From Guadua angustifolia (lineage: Eukaryota; Streptophyta; Magnoliopsida; Poales; Poaceae), in contig CM070515.1 of NCBI GenBank assembly GCA_036346375.1, forward strand, positions 18,498,423 through 18,562,422: a stretch of 64,000 nt of DNA, read 5' to 3'. The notes beneath the pieces were generated by a model, which worked only from the letters and a program-made list of their open reading frames with translations, was not told where the DNA came from and searched no databases. A program made the translations under genes and the position numbers. How positions within the stretch are numbered: position 1 is the stretch's first letter; each line of letters opens with the position of its first letter. Below, in pieces: positions 23,066-33,983 of this stretch.

Positions 23066-24493
23066 TCACCCATACAGCTGATCAGAGCGAACTGTTGGGT
23101 ACTTACAGTTTTTGGGGGTAAAATTTTCGCAACAACTCCACGTTGAAGGAGTTGGCCAGCTCTTGATCATTCTCAGTGACCAACCGGACCGCCCCAGGTC
23201 GAGATACTGAGACCACCTTGAAGGGGCCCTCCCACCGGGGGGCAGTTTGTGGGCAAGCAAGCGTTTGGATTGACACAAGACCAGTGCGCCCCTACGGTGT
23301 TCTCTCACAGACCCAGGTGGCGTGGTACCGCCTGAGACTTTGCTGGTACCGAGCGGCACGCAAGGCCACCCGGTCGCGCACCTCCTCTAGAAGGTTGACT
23401 TCTTCTCTGCGGTGATCTTCTTGTCCTTCCTCACTGAACGCCGAGACGCGTGGAGAGCCGAGTGACATCTCGGACGGAAGGACAGCTTCTGTGCCGTAGA
23501 CCAGGAAGAAAGGTGTTTCTCCAATCGCCCGACTAGGTGTGGTCCGAAGCGACCACAACACAGTCGGGAGTTCTTCTGTCCACCGCGCCCCCCGCTTATG
23601 GAGTCGATCAAATGCTCAGGTCTTTAAGCCCCTTAACACCAGCACGTTGGCATGCTCCGCTTGGCCATTGCTCCTTGGGTGGGCCACCAAAGCAAAGCAT
23701 ACCTTGGTGCCCATCTCATCACAAAACTCCAGGAAGGCCGCGCTGGTGAATTGAGTGCCGTTGTCGGTGATGATGCGATTGGTGACTCCAAAGCGGGTGA
23801 AGATTCCATGGATGAACTTGATAGCAACGGAAGCCGTGATGGCACGTACTGTTTTGGCTTTGACCCACTTGGTGAACTTGTCGATGACGACGAACAAGTG
23901 GGTAAAGCCCCTAACCGAGGAATGGGCACGAGATATCGACCCCAGACCACGAGCGACCAAGAGAGGCGGGATGGTTCTGAGCTTAGGTGGTCGGTGGATT
24001 TACTGGCGAAGAATTGGCATACTTCGCATCTCCTCACCAGTTCGCAAGCATCCTGGAGGGCAGTAGGCCAATAAAATCCTTGGCGGAATGCTTTGCCGAC
24101 AAGCGTTCGGCCGGACATATGGCTCCTGCACATGCCTCTATGGATATCAGAGAGCAGGCTGCTCCCCTCTTCTCGAGTGATGCACTTCAGTAGAATTCCA
24201 TTTCTGCTTCGGCGGTATAGGTCCCCACCTACCAGAATATAGCACTTGGCCTTACATGCAATTTTCTTAGCTGAGGCATCATCGTCGGGGATCATTCGGT
24301 CTCGCAGGAAGGCTAGGATCGGATCCGTCCACTGACCTTCCCGGCCAAGTGTGGTGATCACGTGGTGATCGCCCGGGTACTCCGCTTGGCCAAGCTTTTC
24401 CCCGGGTGCCGCATCGGCGGCACCATCGCCTTCCCTCTCGGACCTAGGGGCTGGGGCGGGTGTGCTGCCTACCCTCCCTGAGTTGGAGGCCAC
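23066..24493 (-). pseudogene. Gypsy integrase, broken
   Basis: Integrase inserts the cDNA copy into the genome. Minus-strand order shows the N-terminal zinc-binding domain (HRGMCRSHMSGRTLVGKAF then CELVRRCEVCQ, about 24150-24000) and the catalytic core in another frame (FVVIDKFTKWVKAKTVRAIT, then ITDNGTQFTS, about 23920-23700). A further frame gives SLRTTPSRAIGETPFFLVYG, and the C-terminal end near 23230-23100 (RPGAVRLVTENDQELANSF, ELLRKFYP) falls in yet another. At least three frameshifts break it. Confidence 0.87.
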
Positions 24494-24559
24494 GACAGCT
24501 GCACCGCCCTCCCCGCCTGAGTCGGAGGCCGCGACGGCTGCACCGTCGTCCTGCCTGGC

Positions 24560-26380
24560 TCGGGCGGCGGCAGACGGTCGCGATAGTCTTTCTTCAAAGA
24601 CCCGGCAAAGAGAGGTTCTTGAGGATCACGAGCTATGAAAGCCCGTCCGCCATATGGTTGTCGCGTCGAGGGATATGGATATATCCCAGTCCTTCGAAGT
24701 GGCGCTACACCTTCCTGACCTCCGCCAAGTTGGCGACCATGGTAGGGTCAGAGCATTGAAATTCCTTCCGCGCTTGATTGACGACCAGCAGGAGTCGCTG
24801 ACTTTAGGCGTTGAGCGCTACGCCGAGGCGGCGCGACACCGCCACCAGGCCCTCATATTCGGCGATGTTGTTGGTGGCCTTAAAGTCGAGGGCGACCACA
24901 TACTGGAGAATGTCACCGGTCGGAGAGACCAGAACAACCCCAGCCCCCGCGCCTTCGAGCCTATAGGAGCCGTCGAAGAATAAAGTCCAGGGGGAAGGCG
25001 CGGGGGTTTCTTCAGCTTCAGGAGTGGTGGGAGTCTATTCGATAACGAACTCTGCCAGCTTCTGGCTCTTGATGGCGGTGCGGGGTACAAACTTGAGACA
25101 GAATTCCCCCAGCTCCACCGACTACTTGGCGATGCGGCCTTCAGCTTTTCGGTTGTGAAGGATCTCTCACAGGGGTAGGGAGTGACCACCGTGACCTCTC
25201 GTCCCTAAAAATAGTGCCACAGCTTCCTGGACACCACCAGGATGGCGTACAATATCTTCTGTGCTTGCGGATATCTGGTCTCTGCCTCGTGTAGCACCTT
25301 GCTAATCTGATGAACCGACTTACGGGGCCTTCCCTCTCCACCACGATCTGCGCTCACCCTTTGCCGGGGTAGCGGCGATGTACAAAACAATGGCTCGCCC
25401 GGGCTTAGGGGCGACGATCTTGGCGGAGAGGAGAATCTTGCTTCAAGTCTTCAAGCGCTTCGTTGAGCCTCCTCGATCCACTCGAAGTGGTTTGTCTTCT
25501 TCAGAAGCTTGAATAGGGGCAGGCTCCTTTCTCCCAATCGGGCAATAAATCGCCCAAGGGAGGCCAGGCGACCAGCCAGACACTGCACCTGCTTGAGCTA
25601 AACCGGCGGCTTCATGTGTTCAATGGCCGCTATCTTGTTAGGATTGGCCTCAATGCCCCGCCTGGACGCGAGGAACCGTAACAACTTCCCAGAGGGCACG
25701 CCAAACACGCATTTCTCGGGGTTGAGCTTTAAGTAATTCTTCCGGAGGTTGGCGAAGGTTTTCTCCAAGTCTTCAATCAGTTCTTTGCTCTTTTTGACTT
25801 TCACAACCAAGTCGTCGACGTACACCTTAAGATTGCGCCCTATCTGTGGACGGAAAGTAATATGCATGGTGCGTTGATAAGTAGAATCATCATTTTTTAA
25901 ACCAAAAGCCATTCTGATATAACAATAAACACCCATGGGGGTTACAAAAAGCGGTTTTTTCTTCGTCTTCCGCCGCCATGCTAATCTGGTGGTACCCAGA
26001 GTACGCATCTAGAAAGCACAGCAGCTCGCACCCCGCCGTTGAGTCGACGATGAGATCGACGCGCGACAGGGGGTAAGGATCCTTCGGGTAGGCCTTGTTG
26101 AGGTCGGTGAAGTCAACACACATCCGCCACTTCCCGTTGGACTTCTTGACGAGCACAGGGTTGGCAAGCCACTGGGGTGAGAGACTTCCCGAACAATCCC
26201 TACGCGCAGCAGCTTCTCTACCTCCTCCCGAATGGCATATTGTCGCTCTGGTGCCTGGCGCCGAACCTTTTGGCGGACCGGGCGCACCTCGGGGAGCGTT
26301 GCCAGTCGGTGCTCGATCACCTCCCTGGGGACCCCAGTCATATCGGACGGTTGCCAGCCGAACACGTCAGAATTAGACCA
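24560..26380 (-). pseudogene. Gypsy reverse transcriptase and RNase H, broken
   Basis: RT copies the element RNA and RNase H removes it. From right to left in coordinates: the pre-RT segment (EHRLATLPEVRPVRQKVRR, about 26330), LVKKSNGKWRMCVDFTDLNK with LDAYSGYHQISM (26156-25990), then MAFGLKNDDSTYQRTM and the catalytic YVDD (about 25815), then GVPSGKLLRFLASRRGIEANP. RT runs in two frames, switching near 25950. The linker (SLPLFKLLKKTNHFEW) and RNase H (GDILQYVVALDFKATNN, AEYEG, and RRDNHMADGLS near 24640) lie from about 25590 to 24600 with more breaks. Confidence 0.88.
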
Positions 26381-26474
26381 GAGGAAGGTGACGAGCGCGC
26401 CTTCCTATTTGCGATGAGGCTGGCGCCAATGAAGACGGTCTTTCCGGGCTCGCCCTCACTTAGGGAGACCATCT

Positions 26475-28556
26475 TTACCTCATCGGCGAGCCGGCGAGTC
26501 CGGTCTCGCTGAGGGCTCCGGCGACATTGCTTGACTTCACGCAGGTGGCACCGGCCAGGTCTAGTGCATGCTTGTGGCAACGCAAAGCTTCTGGCCTGTC
26601 CACCCGGATGACTATGGGGCTACCAGGCCCTGGTATTTTCACCACCATGTATCCATAGTGGGTTGCCGCCATGAACTTGGCCAACGCCGGTCAACCCAGT
26701 ATGGCGTTGTACGGGAGGTCGAAGTCGACCAACTCCGTACGGTAGTTGCTTTCCTCCTCGAAGGTGACGGGAAGGCGTACCTGACCCAGGAGGATCGAGC
26801 CAGCCCCTGGGGCTATGACGTAGAAGGGCAAGGCCGGGCGCAGCTCCTGGCTCGATATTTGGAGCGCCCGGAATGCCTGGGAGGACAGGAGGTTAATGGA
26901 GCTCCCTCCGTCCACGAGCACTTGTCCGAGCTTCACGTTCCGGATCGTGGGTGAAACCACGACCGGAAGGTGATCTATGCCGGTAGTGCTCTCAGGGTGG
27001 TCAGCCTGACTAAAGGTGATCAGCTCCTCTGACCACTTCAGCATCCGACACGCCCCTAAACTCGACGCTGTAGCGCAGACTTCCCTCCTCAGCCGCTTGT
27101 AGGACGCGTTGGAGGGGTAGATGGATGAACCACCATGAATGTATGCCACGACGTGATCCGCCTGCTGGAAGGCCAGCGGGGCGGGATCTTTGTCTTGATC
27201 GTCGTCGCGAGGACGATGCTCCTTGAGCCGCTGCTCGACCATCTTGCTCCCAACCTGGCAACTGGCCAGGTCGTGAGTGTTGGTCCTGTGGATCGGGCAG
27301 AAAGGCTTGCCCTCTTTCTCCTCGCGGTTGTCATTCCTCCGACCACGATGGTCATCACGCCGGCCGCAGCGGTCATCTCGCCGGTCGTGGCGATCGCGCT
27401 TTCGTGGCCGGGCGTCATCATGCTCGCGCTCAGCGGTCAGGACCCGCCTGGTCTCAACCGCCTCGCGCCTCCACACTTTCTTGCTCGCGGGGCCGGGACC
27501 CCTCGAGGTCCCGGCATCATCCCCGCTGCGTCATCGCGCGGCGCCAGACACCGGCCCCCGAGCCTCCACCGCCCGCGTGCACTTGTGTGCCAGGGAGAAG
27601 AGCTTGGAGGTGGTGGTGATGTTGCGGGTCGCCATCTTTTTCCGCATCTTGCGGTCTCGAACGCCTCTTCAAAAGGCGATGACAACCGACTGCTCCGAGA
27701 TCTGGGGGATCGTGTTGTGACAGTGGCAGAATCATCGAATGAAGTCACGCAACGACTCCCATTTTTCCTGCTCAAGGGCATGGAGATCATCTTCCATGCC
27801 CGGCTGTGCGTAGGAGCCTTGGAAGTTGGCGATGAAGAGGCCGCACAACTCCTCCCACGAGCGCACTGATCCCCGCGGGAGGTTCAACAGCTAGGACCGA
27901 GCGGAACCCGTCAAGGCCGTTGGGAAGTAGTTGGCCATGGCCTTCTTAGACCCACCAACGGTACGCACCACCGTGGTGTAAATCTGCAAGAACTTCTCTG
28001 GGTTGGTGGTGTCGTCGTACTTCTCGATGGAGGCCGGGCGAAACCTCTCGGGCCATGCCACATGGCGCAGCCGTCGGGAAAACGCCTGGCATCCGACGCC
28101 GTAGGGGGAATCCTGCCATCCACCTGAACCCCAGCCCGGAGACCGTGCCGGGGAGTGCGGATCGCGACTCCCCAAAGAGTCGGAGGAGTGGACCTCCTCC
28201 TCGCTCTGAAGGCGAGAGTCGTGATAGGAACTCTCACCCCCAGGGGCCATCCGTCCATCGCGAGCGCGACGACGCTGCAGGTGATCACGCAAATCACCGC
28301 AGCGTCGCTGGCGACGCTGCTCCAGATGAGCCCGCAGGTCCTCACGGCTCCTCGCAGAGCCGGGACCCTCTTCTTGCAAGCCCTTTCCCTTACTCTGGCC
28401 CTCCTGGCCAAAGCGCTTCCCGCTTGGACGGCTGGAAACTTGGGTGCGATCGACATGCACCCTCGATCGCGAGGGGTACCGACAGTCCCCTACTGATCGG
28501 GCATCCCTACACGGAGCTGGGCCGCATCTACGAGGCCAATAATATACCGCAGCCAC
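26475..28556 (-). pseudogene. Gypsy gag-protease, one frame with five in-frame stops
   Basis: Gag and the aspartic protease share one reading frame without a frameshift. The charged N-terminal part precedes the gag core (RRLRHVAWPERFRPASIEKYD, then FLQIYTTVV and MANYFPTALTGSARS, then SWEELCGLFIANFQGSYAQ). A Cys/His segment FCPIHRTNTHDLASC follows (about 27260), then the protease with VLVDGGSSINLLSSQAF (about 26900; active-site D-G-G) and NAILG. In-frame stops lie at 27891-27893, 27732-27734, 27669-27671, 27531-27533 and 26691-26693. Each is explained by one transition (TGG to TAG/TGA or CGA to TGA). The start is uncertain: 28556 is the first ATG of the frame, but an earlier segment may belong to gag. 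Confidence 0.87.
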
Positions 28557-28886
28557 GGTGTGACCGAGGTGTCTCCTGCAAGTTCCACCGGAGGGTGGTC
28601 CCGGAGGAGACGGACCGCATGCAGGTTCTGGGCCGGAGTGGCCGCCTCTATGGCCAGCCGACGCTGAATCGGAAGTTCGACCGCTTCCAGGAGGGCACCA
28701 CCGCCCTCCTGCTGGGGCGGCATGAGGCGGTCCCTCGTCCGGCGGGAGTGCTGGGACGTGTTTTGGGCGCTGCTAGGCTCCGCCGCCTCTTGTTGCTATG
28801 AGCGCGAACCTGCCATCACCAGATGCAAGGTCCTTTCGGACAGAAGACTGGAATCCGCCGTAGAGATGGCTGGATTAGCCAACCAC

Positions 28887-28910
28887 TAGCCCCCCTACCT
28901 GGCGCGCCCC
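28887..28910 (-). promoter_or_regulatory. Probable primer-binding site of the Tat Gypsy
   Basis: Immediately inside the 5' LTR, the minus strand reads GGGGCGCGCCAGGTAGGGGG, the position where a tRNA 3' end primes first-strand synthesis. I do not assign the tRNA. Confidence 0.6.
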
Positions 28911-29978
28911 TGTCGGCTTATTTTGCTGGACAAGACCCCGTCAACGGACAGGGTTGACTACTCCTGGGATGGAAGATAGGGTTCGGTAGAGGGCGTCTTC
29001 GTGGCTGGAAACCCTAATGACTCTTCCACGAAGGATTCTAGGGATCAACAGATCAATGAACGTAGAGATGTACCCAGGTTCAGGCCCCCAGCGTGGGTAA
29101 TAACCCTACGTCCTGCTAAGTCTTTGTTGAGGAAATATGGAGGCGATTACAATGGTTCTTCTGGTCTCAAGCTTGGGTGAGTCTTCTGGATCCGCCCATT
29201 CCTCCCCCTTCTCCCATGCACCAGAGCGCCCTTATATAGACGGGGTTGGCTTCGCCTGGTCCGCCCGGGAAATGACACTCCTGCGACGGGTATGGTGAGA
29301 GGTATCAGAGGGATGGGCCATCGTCGTGTTGATAGCAGAATTCTTCTGTCAGTGGCCCGACACAGCGTGTCGAAGGAAGGATCACCGGTGAAGCCTTCTC
29401 CTCATTCCTTTGGTTGCCTTCGTGGCCTGACGAGTAAGGCCCGATCGCCGCCCGCCGCGGTGCCCGGAGGCCGAGGCGCAGGCGGGCTTGAATGCCCACA
29501 CCTTTCGCCGAGCATTGCATAAGCCGGCCTTCGAAAGCGAGCATGATCGCCACCCGCTTCGCCGAGCCGCCACGCTGGCCGCTTCGCCCGCGAGCAGGCG
29601 TGATCGCTCGCTCTCTCGAGGCCCCACCAGGGCCGCGCAGGCCGCCCGCCAATGAGTAAGGCGTGATCGCACCAGCTTCGCCAAGCCACCACGGGCCGCT
29701 CGCCGGCGTGTAGGTGTGATCGCCCACACCGCGCCCGATGGGCCACGCGAGATCACGCGGGCCACTCGGCCGCCACGTGGGCTTCCGCCCAGTGGCGAGG
29801 CATGATCGCCCACCGCTTTCGCCAGTCGCCACGCAGCCGCTCGCCCGTGGCAGGCGTGATCGCCACTGCTTCGCCGAGGGGCCACGCGGGACCACGCGGG
29901 CCGCCACGTGGGCTAGGCCGCTTCTTGGGCCCACTGATCCGCAGCGAAGAGGGTACCCCGGTGTAAAGTACACCGACA
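28911..29978 (-). repeat. 5' LTR of the Tat Gypsy
   Basis: Begins TGTCGGCTTATTTTGC and ends GTACACCGACA in plus-strand reading. It lacks ~150 bp present in the partner LTR (junction near 29251, GGTTGGC/TTCGCC) but carries more of the 55-60-bp gtgatcgcc units between about 29480 and 29880, so the lengths come out nearly equal (1068 versus 1076 bp). Confidence 0.92.
29231..29240 (-). promoter_or_regulatory. TATA box in the 5' LTR
   Basis: The minus strand reads TCTATATAAG, followed by gggcgctctggtgcatggg. It is the natural promoter for gag-pol. The partner LTR has CTATATATG at the same place. Confidence 0.6.
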
Positions 29979-29983
29979 GTTGT

Positions 29984-30066
29984 AAACATGTGTGTACTAG
30001 TTACTGATCCAGAAACTAGTACTGTATGCACATGGAGGTTCCTATTCCCTGGAACAGGGTCTCACA
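29984..30066 (+). mobile_element. Long-LTR-like block, right part after nested Gypsy
   Basis: Excising the Gypsy joins this piece to 18362. It contains an inverted repeat, ACTAGTTACTG and CAGAAACTAGT (29996-30020), and ends ggaacagggtctcaca, a plausible LTR terminus. No initiator-Met primer site follows, which favours a solo LTR. Confidence 0.35.
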
Positions 30067-30319
30067 CAAACATAGCGGTGAGGAATCTCTTATGCTGACT
30101 ACTGGTAATACTCATAGCTTCTAATATAAAATCGATGTTATGTGCAGTGTTCTTCAATCCTGTGCAAAATGATCTTGTTACAATGCATTCTAAATAAAAG
30201 ATACAAAATCATGGCCTTGTCATATGGTATGGTGTTACCTTTTTTATTATATTCAAAAGGACAGTGCTGTATTTTGATAATGCACATCACACGCTTGAAA
30301 AGTGCAGCGTACTGGGAAT
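30067..30319. other. Intergenic stretch, nothing recognised
   Basis: AT-rich sequence with no domain-bearing ORF or repeat. It forms the left flank of the next hAT element. Confidence 0.5.
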
Positions 30320-30709
30320 TAGGGCTGGAAATAAATTAAGCTCGAGGCTCGCGGCTCGGCTCCGCTCGATGCAACAGTGAACCGAGCCCAAGCCTACTAC
30401 TTGGCTCGCTCAGCCAACGAGCCGAGCCCGAGCTGGCTCGCGAGCGGCTCATTGGCTCGTTAGGCTTGTTACCGGTCAGCTGTTTCTCGAGCTTGGCTCA
30501 CGAACCTCAACGAGCCGGCTCATGAGCCTCAACTTAAAAGGCTTGGTCTACTTAAAAAGCTTGGCTCGCGAGCCTTAACAAGCCGGCTTGAGCCTCGATC
30601 GAGCCCGAACCAAGCTTAATTTCTAGCTCGATTCATACTCCGAACTGAGCCGAGCCTGGCTCAATTTTTGGTGAGCTCGAATGAGCCGAGCCGCTCAATT
30701 CCACCCCTA
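30320..30709. mobile_element. Non-autonomous hAT element rich in GAGCC, 390 bp
   Basis: The left end TAGGGCTGGAAAT and the right end (read inward TAGGGGTGGAATT) are inverted repeats. Flanks CTGGGAAT (30312-30319) and CCGGGAAT (30710-30717) agree at 7 of 8 positions, an aged hAT target duplication. The interior is a mosaic of GGCTCG and CGAGCC words in both orientations, likely transposase-binding subterminal repeats covering almost the whole element. No coding sequence. Confidence 0.85.
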
Positions 30710-30974
30710 CCGGGAATAATTGCTCATAGGAGTATTAGAAACATATGTGCCGTTTTCTGTTGGTGGGTTTTTTTTCTACTCGAGAACACAAGGTCGATGT
30801 TCCTTACTGTATTCTGCTTTCTAGCATTTGGTCTGATGATAGGAATATTGTGGGATGATTGTCTTACTACATTTCCAAAGTTTTGTGAGTACTAACATTT
30901 CCAAAACTTAAAGCGCACGCAAGTGAGGATTGCTAGATACAGGGGAAAGTGGTAAGTGAAAAGTGTCAATCTTC

Positions 30975-31173
30975 CTGCTAGTTCGGGTAATTCGGGTACC
31001 CACAGTGGAATGGCATGCGTTCGGGTACCCATTTGGGTTCGGGTACTTATTGGGTTTGGGTATGGGTACAGATCCGTGCCCGAGGAATTTAGTGGGTTTG
31101 GGCGGGCGGTACAGTTTCGGGTTCGGGTGGGCACCAGTCGTACCCGGAGGTACCCACCCGATTGCCATCCCTA
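30975..31173. mobile_element. hAT remnant with GGGTACCC-type repeats
   Basis: The right terminus, read inward, is TAGGGATGGCAATCGGGTGG. The body repeats ttcgggta/gggtaccca words. The left terminus is not found, so the element is truncated. It belongs to the same TAGGGATGGCA type as the remnant at 10714. Confidence 0.55.
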
Positions 31174-31434
31174 AATGCGAGATCTACAGCTAATAAGCTG
31201 CTCAAATGAGTTTGTTAGGTTTGAAGTTAAATTTATCATACTTTGCCAAGTGTGTTTTGCCACACTTTTTATGGCAACAAAATTCAATTCTATAGGTGTA
31301 ATAAAGTTTGGAAAAAAAGTAAGACATATGGATATAAGACTAAAAAAGTATGGCAAATCACAGTTGTGACAATGAATATAATAATCGCCTGTGAATCTGT
31401 AGCATATCAAAGATTATATGTGATAAAATTAGCT
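31174..31434. other. Intergenic stretch, nothing recognised
   Basis: AT-rich DNA with a few 60-70-codon open frames on both strands that show no motif. Likely noncoding. Confidence 0.4.
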
Positions 31435-31443
31435 TTAAATCAA

Positions 31444-32044
31444 AAGTAAATTTCACAAAACTACATGTTTCTTGTACAAACTATCATAATACTACAGATT
31501 TTAGTTTTTATTTAACAAAACTAAAGATTTTAGAATAACCTATTTCACAAAACTACAGGTTTGTTATACAAACTATAAAAAAACTATAGATTTTAGTTTC
31601 TATTTAATAAAACTACAGATTTTAGGAAAACTTATATCACAAAACTGTAGATTTTGAAAGAACTTGTTTCACAAAATTACAAATTTCAGAACTGGCCATT
31701 TCTTATAACGGGTCTGACAGTGCGAGCCCATATGGCGGTCTCACACATCCTTATTTTCTATTTCACTCACACGTGAGGTTGTCATATGGGCCCAAACTGT
31801 CAGACCCGTTACAGGAAACGATTAATTCTAAAACCTATAGTTTTGTAATACAAGTTCTCCTAAAATATATAGTTTTGTGAAATAGAAACTAAAACCAGTA
31901 GTTTTCTGATAATTTGTACATGAAACATATAGTTTTGTGAAACAATTTCTTCTAAAATTTATAGTTTCATAAAATAAAAGTTAAAATATATAGTTTTTTT
32001 GATAGTTTGTAAAAAAAAAGCCTATAGTTTTGTGTAATTTACTC
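31444..32044. mobile_element. Mutator-like foldback MITE, 601 bp, 9-bp duplication
   Basis: Two long inverted arms begin with AAGTAAATTTCACAAAACTA on the left and GAGTAAATTACACAAAACTA read inward from the right. The arms extend about 290 bp each and meet at a small centre (cgggtctgacagt ... actgtcagacccg). Perfect TTAAATCAA copies at 31435-31443 and 32045-32053 give the 9-bp duplication of the Mutator superfamily. Each arm is itself built from repeats of cacaaaactac...gattttag. There is no coding sequence, so it is non-autonomous; the transcript would fold into a long hairpin. Confidence 0.9.
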
Positions 32045-32148
32045 TTAAATCAAACTGACCCATCAACGCCCACCAGGGCCGCGTGGGTACGGCGTACCAC
32101 GCCGTGTGACATCGGGCCCTTGGCACCTTTCTACGATCGACTCCCTCC

Positions 32149-33634
32149 CAGGGTTCAAATTTTCGTTTTGGGGGAAAATTCGGACCCAGCCGAAATCCGA
32201 AATTTCGGACAAAATTCAGTTTTTTCAGCCAAAACACATTCAAAATTCAAAAATCAAAATTCAAATCCGGTTTGTTTGGCACCAAAATTTCTGAAATTTC
32301 GCCGAAATTACCCCGAAATTCGCCGAAAGTTCCCGAAATTTTGGATAAAATGCACTGACTAAAAATTAGTTCAAATGATGTCAAAAAATTTTGAAATATG
32401 TTTTTTAGGTTCCTGACACATTATATATGTTCTCATAAAATTTTCAGGTTATTATCAGTTCTGTGGATTTTTAAAAAATTCAAACATTGGTACTGTCCCG
32501 ATGAAACGTTGATCGGTAAGTTTGAACCGGATGAAAAATAGTACAAACTATGTTAGAAAATTTTTAAATTTTTTTTTGACATTCATGAAATATTTATAAT
32601 ATTTTTGTAAAAATTTAAGATGATAATAAAATGTGAGGAATTTTTAAAAATTCAAACATTGGTACTATCTTGGTAAAGCGCTGAGCGGCAAGTTTCATCT
32701 GAATGAAAATTAGAACAAACAAGGTTATAAAATTTTGAAATTTTATTTGGATGGTCCTGACACATCTATAATATTCTCATAAAATTTTTATATAATGATA
32801 AATTGTAATGAAGTTTTAAAAATTCAAACAGTGCTACTATCCTGTTAAAAGGCCGATGATCAATAATAGATTTACTTTAGCAATAAAAAAGGTTTAAATT
32901 TTATAAAAAATTTAAATAATGGTGAAAAGGAAATGTTTAATATCTCATAAAAATTGTGAATCATGATCACGCTCCAGTAAATTTATAAAATTCATAGAAG
33001 GCACAGTGCTATTTATGTTCTTTCTCTGTTTGATTTTTGAAATATAATACAACAAATTAAGTTCAGTGCTTATTGCATTGATAGATTTTATTGAGCAAAC
33101 AAAGAAAGTTCAAATTTTTTTAAAATTTTATAGCATGGTACTGAGGAAATTATTAATCTTTCATAAAAATTTTAGATGATGATCACACTCGAGAAAATTT
33201 AGAAAAATCTAACAATTTTACTGTCCCAATTATGTCCATTCTGTTTTTGATTTTTTAAAGATAACAAATGATGTTAAATTATTTTGAAATTTTTTTTGTA
33301 TGATCCCAAAATTTTCATATCATTATCAAGCTTATAAATTTTTTTAAAAATCTGACAGTGTTTCTGCCCAAATTTTAAAAATTCTCAAAAAATTAGTTTT
33401 TCAACAAATTTTCATAGAAAATCACTTTCTAAAAGGTTATTGGACCAAATCCGTTGCTCAAAATTCAAAAACCGGATTCAAAACCCAAAATTTCGGCGAA
33501 ATATCTCGAAATTTCATCGAAATTACTATAGCATTTCAATTTTTTTTGAATTTTTAAATTTGCCCGGCATTTGTAATCTGGGGGGGGTCCGAAATCCAAA
33601 ATTTTGCCGAATTTCGACGAAAATTTGAACCTTG
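32149..33634. mobile_element. hAT-like element, copy 1 of the CARGGTTCAAATTTTCG family, 1486 bp
   Basis: The left end is CAGGGTTCAAATTTTCG and the right end read inward is CAAGGTTCAAATTTTCG. CTCCCTCC at 32141-32148 and 33635-33642 is a perfect 8-bp duplication. Both subterminal zones are packed with AAATTTCGG/CCGAAATTT words. The interior consists of degenerate ~175-bp units. Relative to the copies at 42548 and 44124 this one is inverted. No transposase is encoded. Confidence 0.88.
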
Positions 33635-33983
33635 CTCCCTCCCACAATGACGAGACTAGGAGACGGACAAAAAGAGGTCTGCATGATGCTGGCACGACGC
33701 TGCACCACCTCCCCACTCATCAAATAGAGGTAGAGGGCTAGCTGAGGGCCCCCCTCATGCTACGCTTGCCAGGGTGGCCACGATGCATACAAGGCCTAGC
33801 GCAAATCTGGGCGCCACAGAGTTCCTTCCGGCCTTCACTTCTGCACTCGCTACCCACTTTTTTGAATCTTTGGAAATCAACGCAAATTGGACCTTTTCGT
33901 TACTAGCATGAGCTGTTGTACTACATGTTACCGTTCGTAAAACTATGGAGTACGTACGTACTATTGTGAGTCTTTGATGCCAT
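33635..33983. other. Intergenic stretch between two hAT elements
   Basis: No gene is supported. An 83-codon minus-strand frame overlaps the preceding transposon end and is spurious. Confidence 0.4.

Larger units (their letters stand above)
18363..29978 (-). mobile_element. Complete but dead Tat-lineage Gypsy retrotransposon, 11.6 kb
   Basis: Two LTRs in direct order (18363-19438 and 28911-29978) bound the element. Its outermost bases are TGTCGG and CCGACA, and GTTGT at 18358-18362 matches GTTGT at 29979-29983 as the 5-bp target duplication. On the minus strand the order is 5' LTR, gag, protease, RT, RNase H, integrase, then a ~3.6-kb 3' region and 3' LTR. The 3' region carries an ORF on the opposite strand with a gypsy-transposon (Transposase_28-type) domain, which is characteristic of the Tat clade. 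Nonsense mutations and frameshifts throughout mean it is not autonomous. The LTRs differ at 7 of the first ~60 bases (6 transitions), so the insertion is not recent. Confidence 0.93.

Noticed and set aside
27135..27869. 244-codon plus-strand frame
   Set aside because: It is the antisense shadow of gag-protease, which carries recognisable motifs on the minus strand.
28055..28801. 248-codon plus-strand frame
   Set aside because: Antisense shadow of the charged gag N-terminus; no domain.
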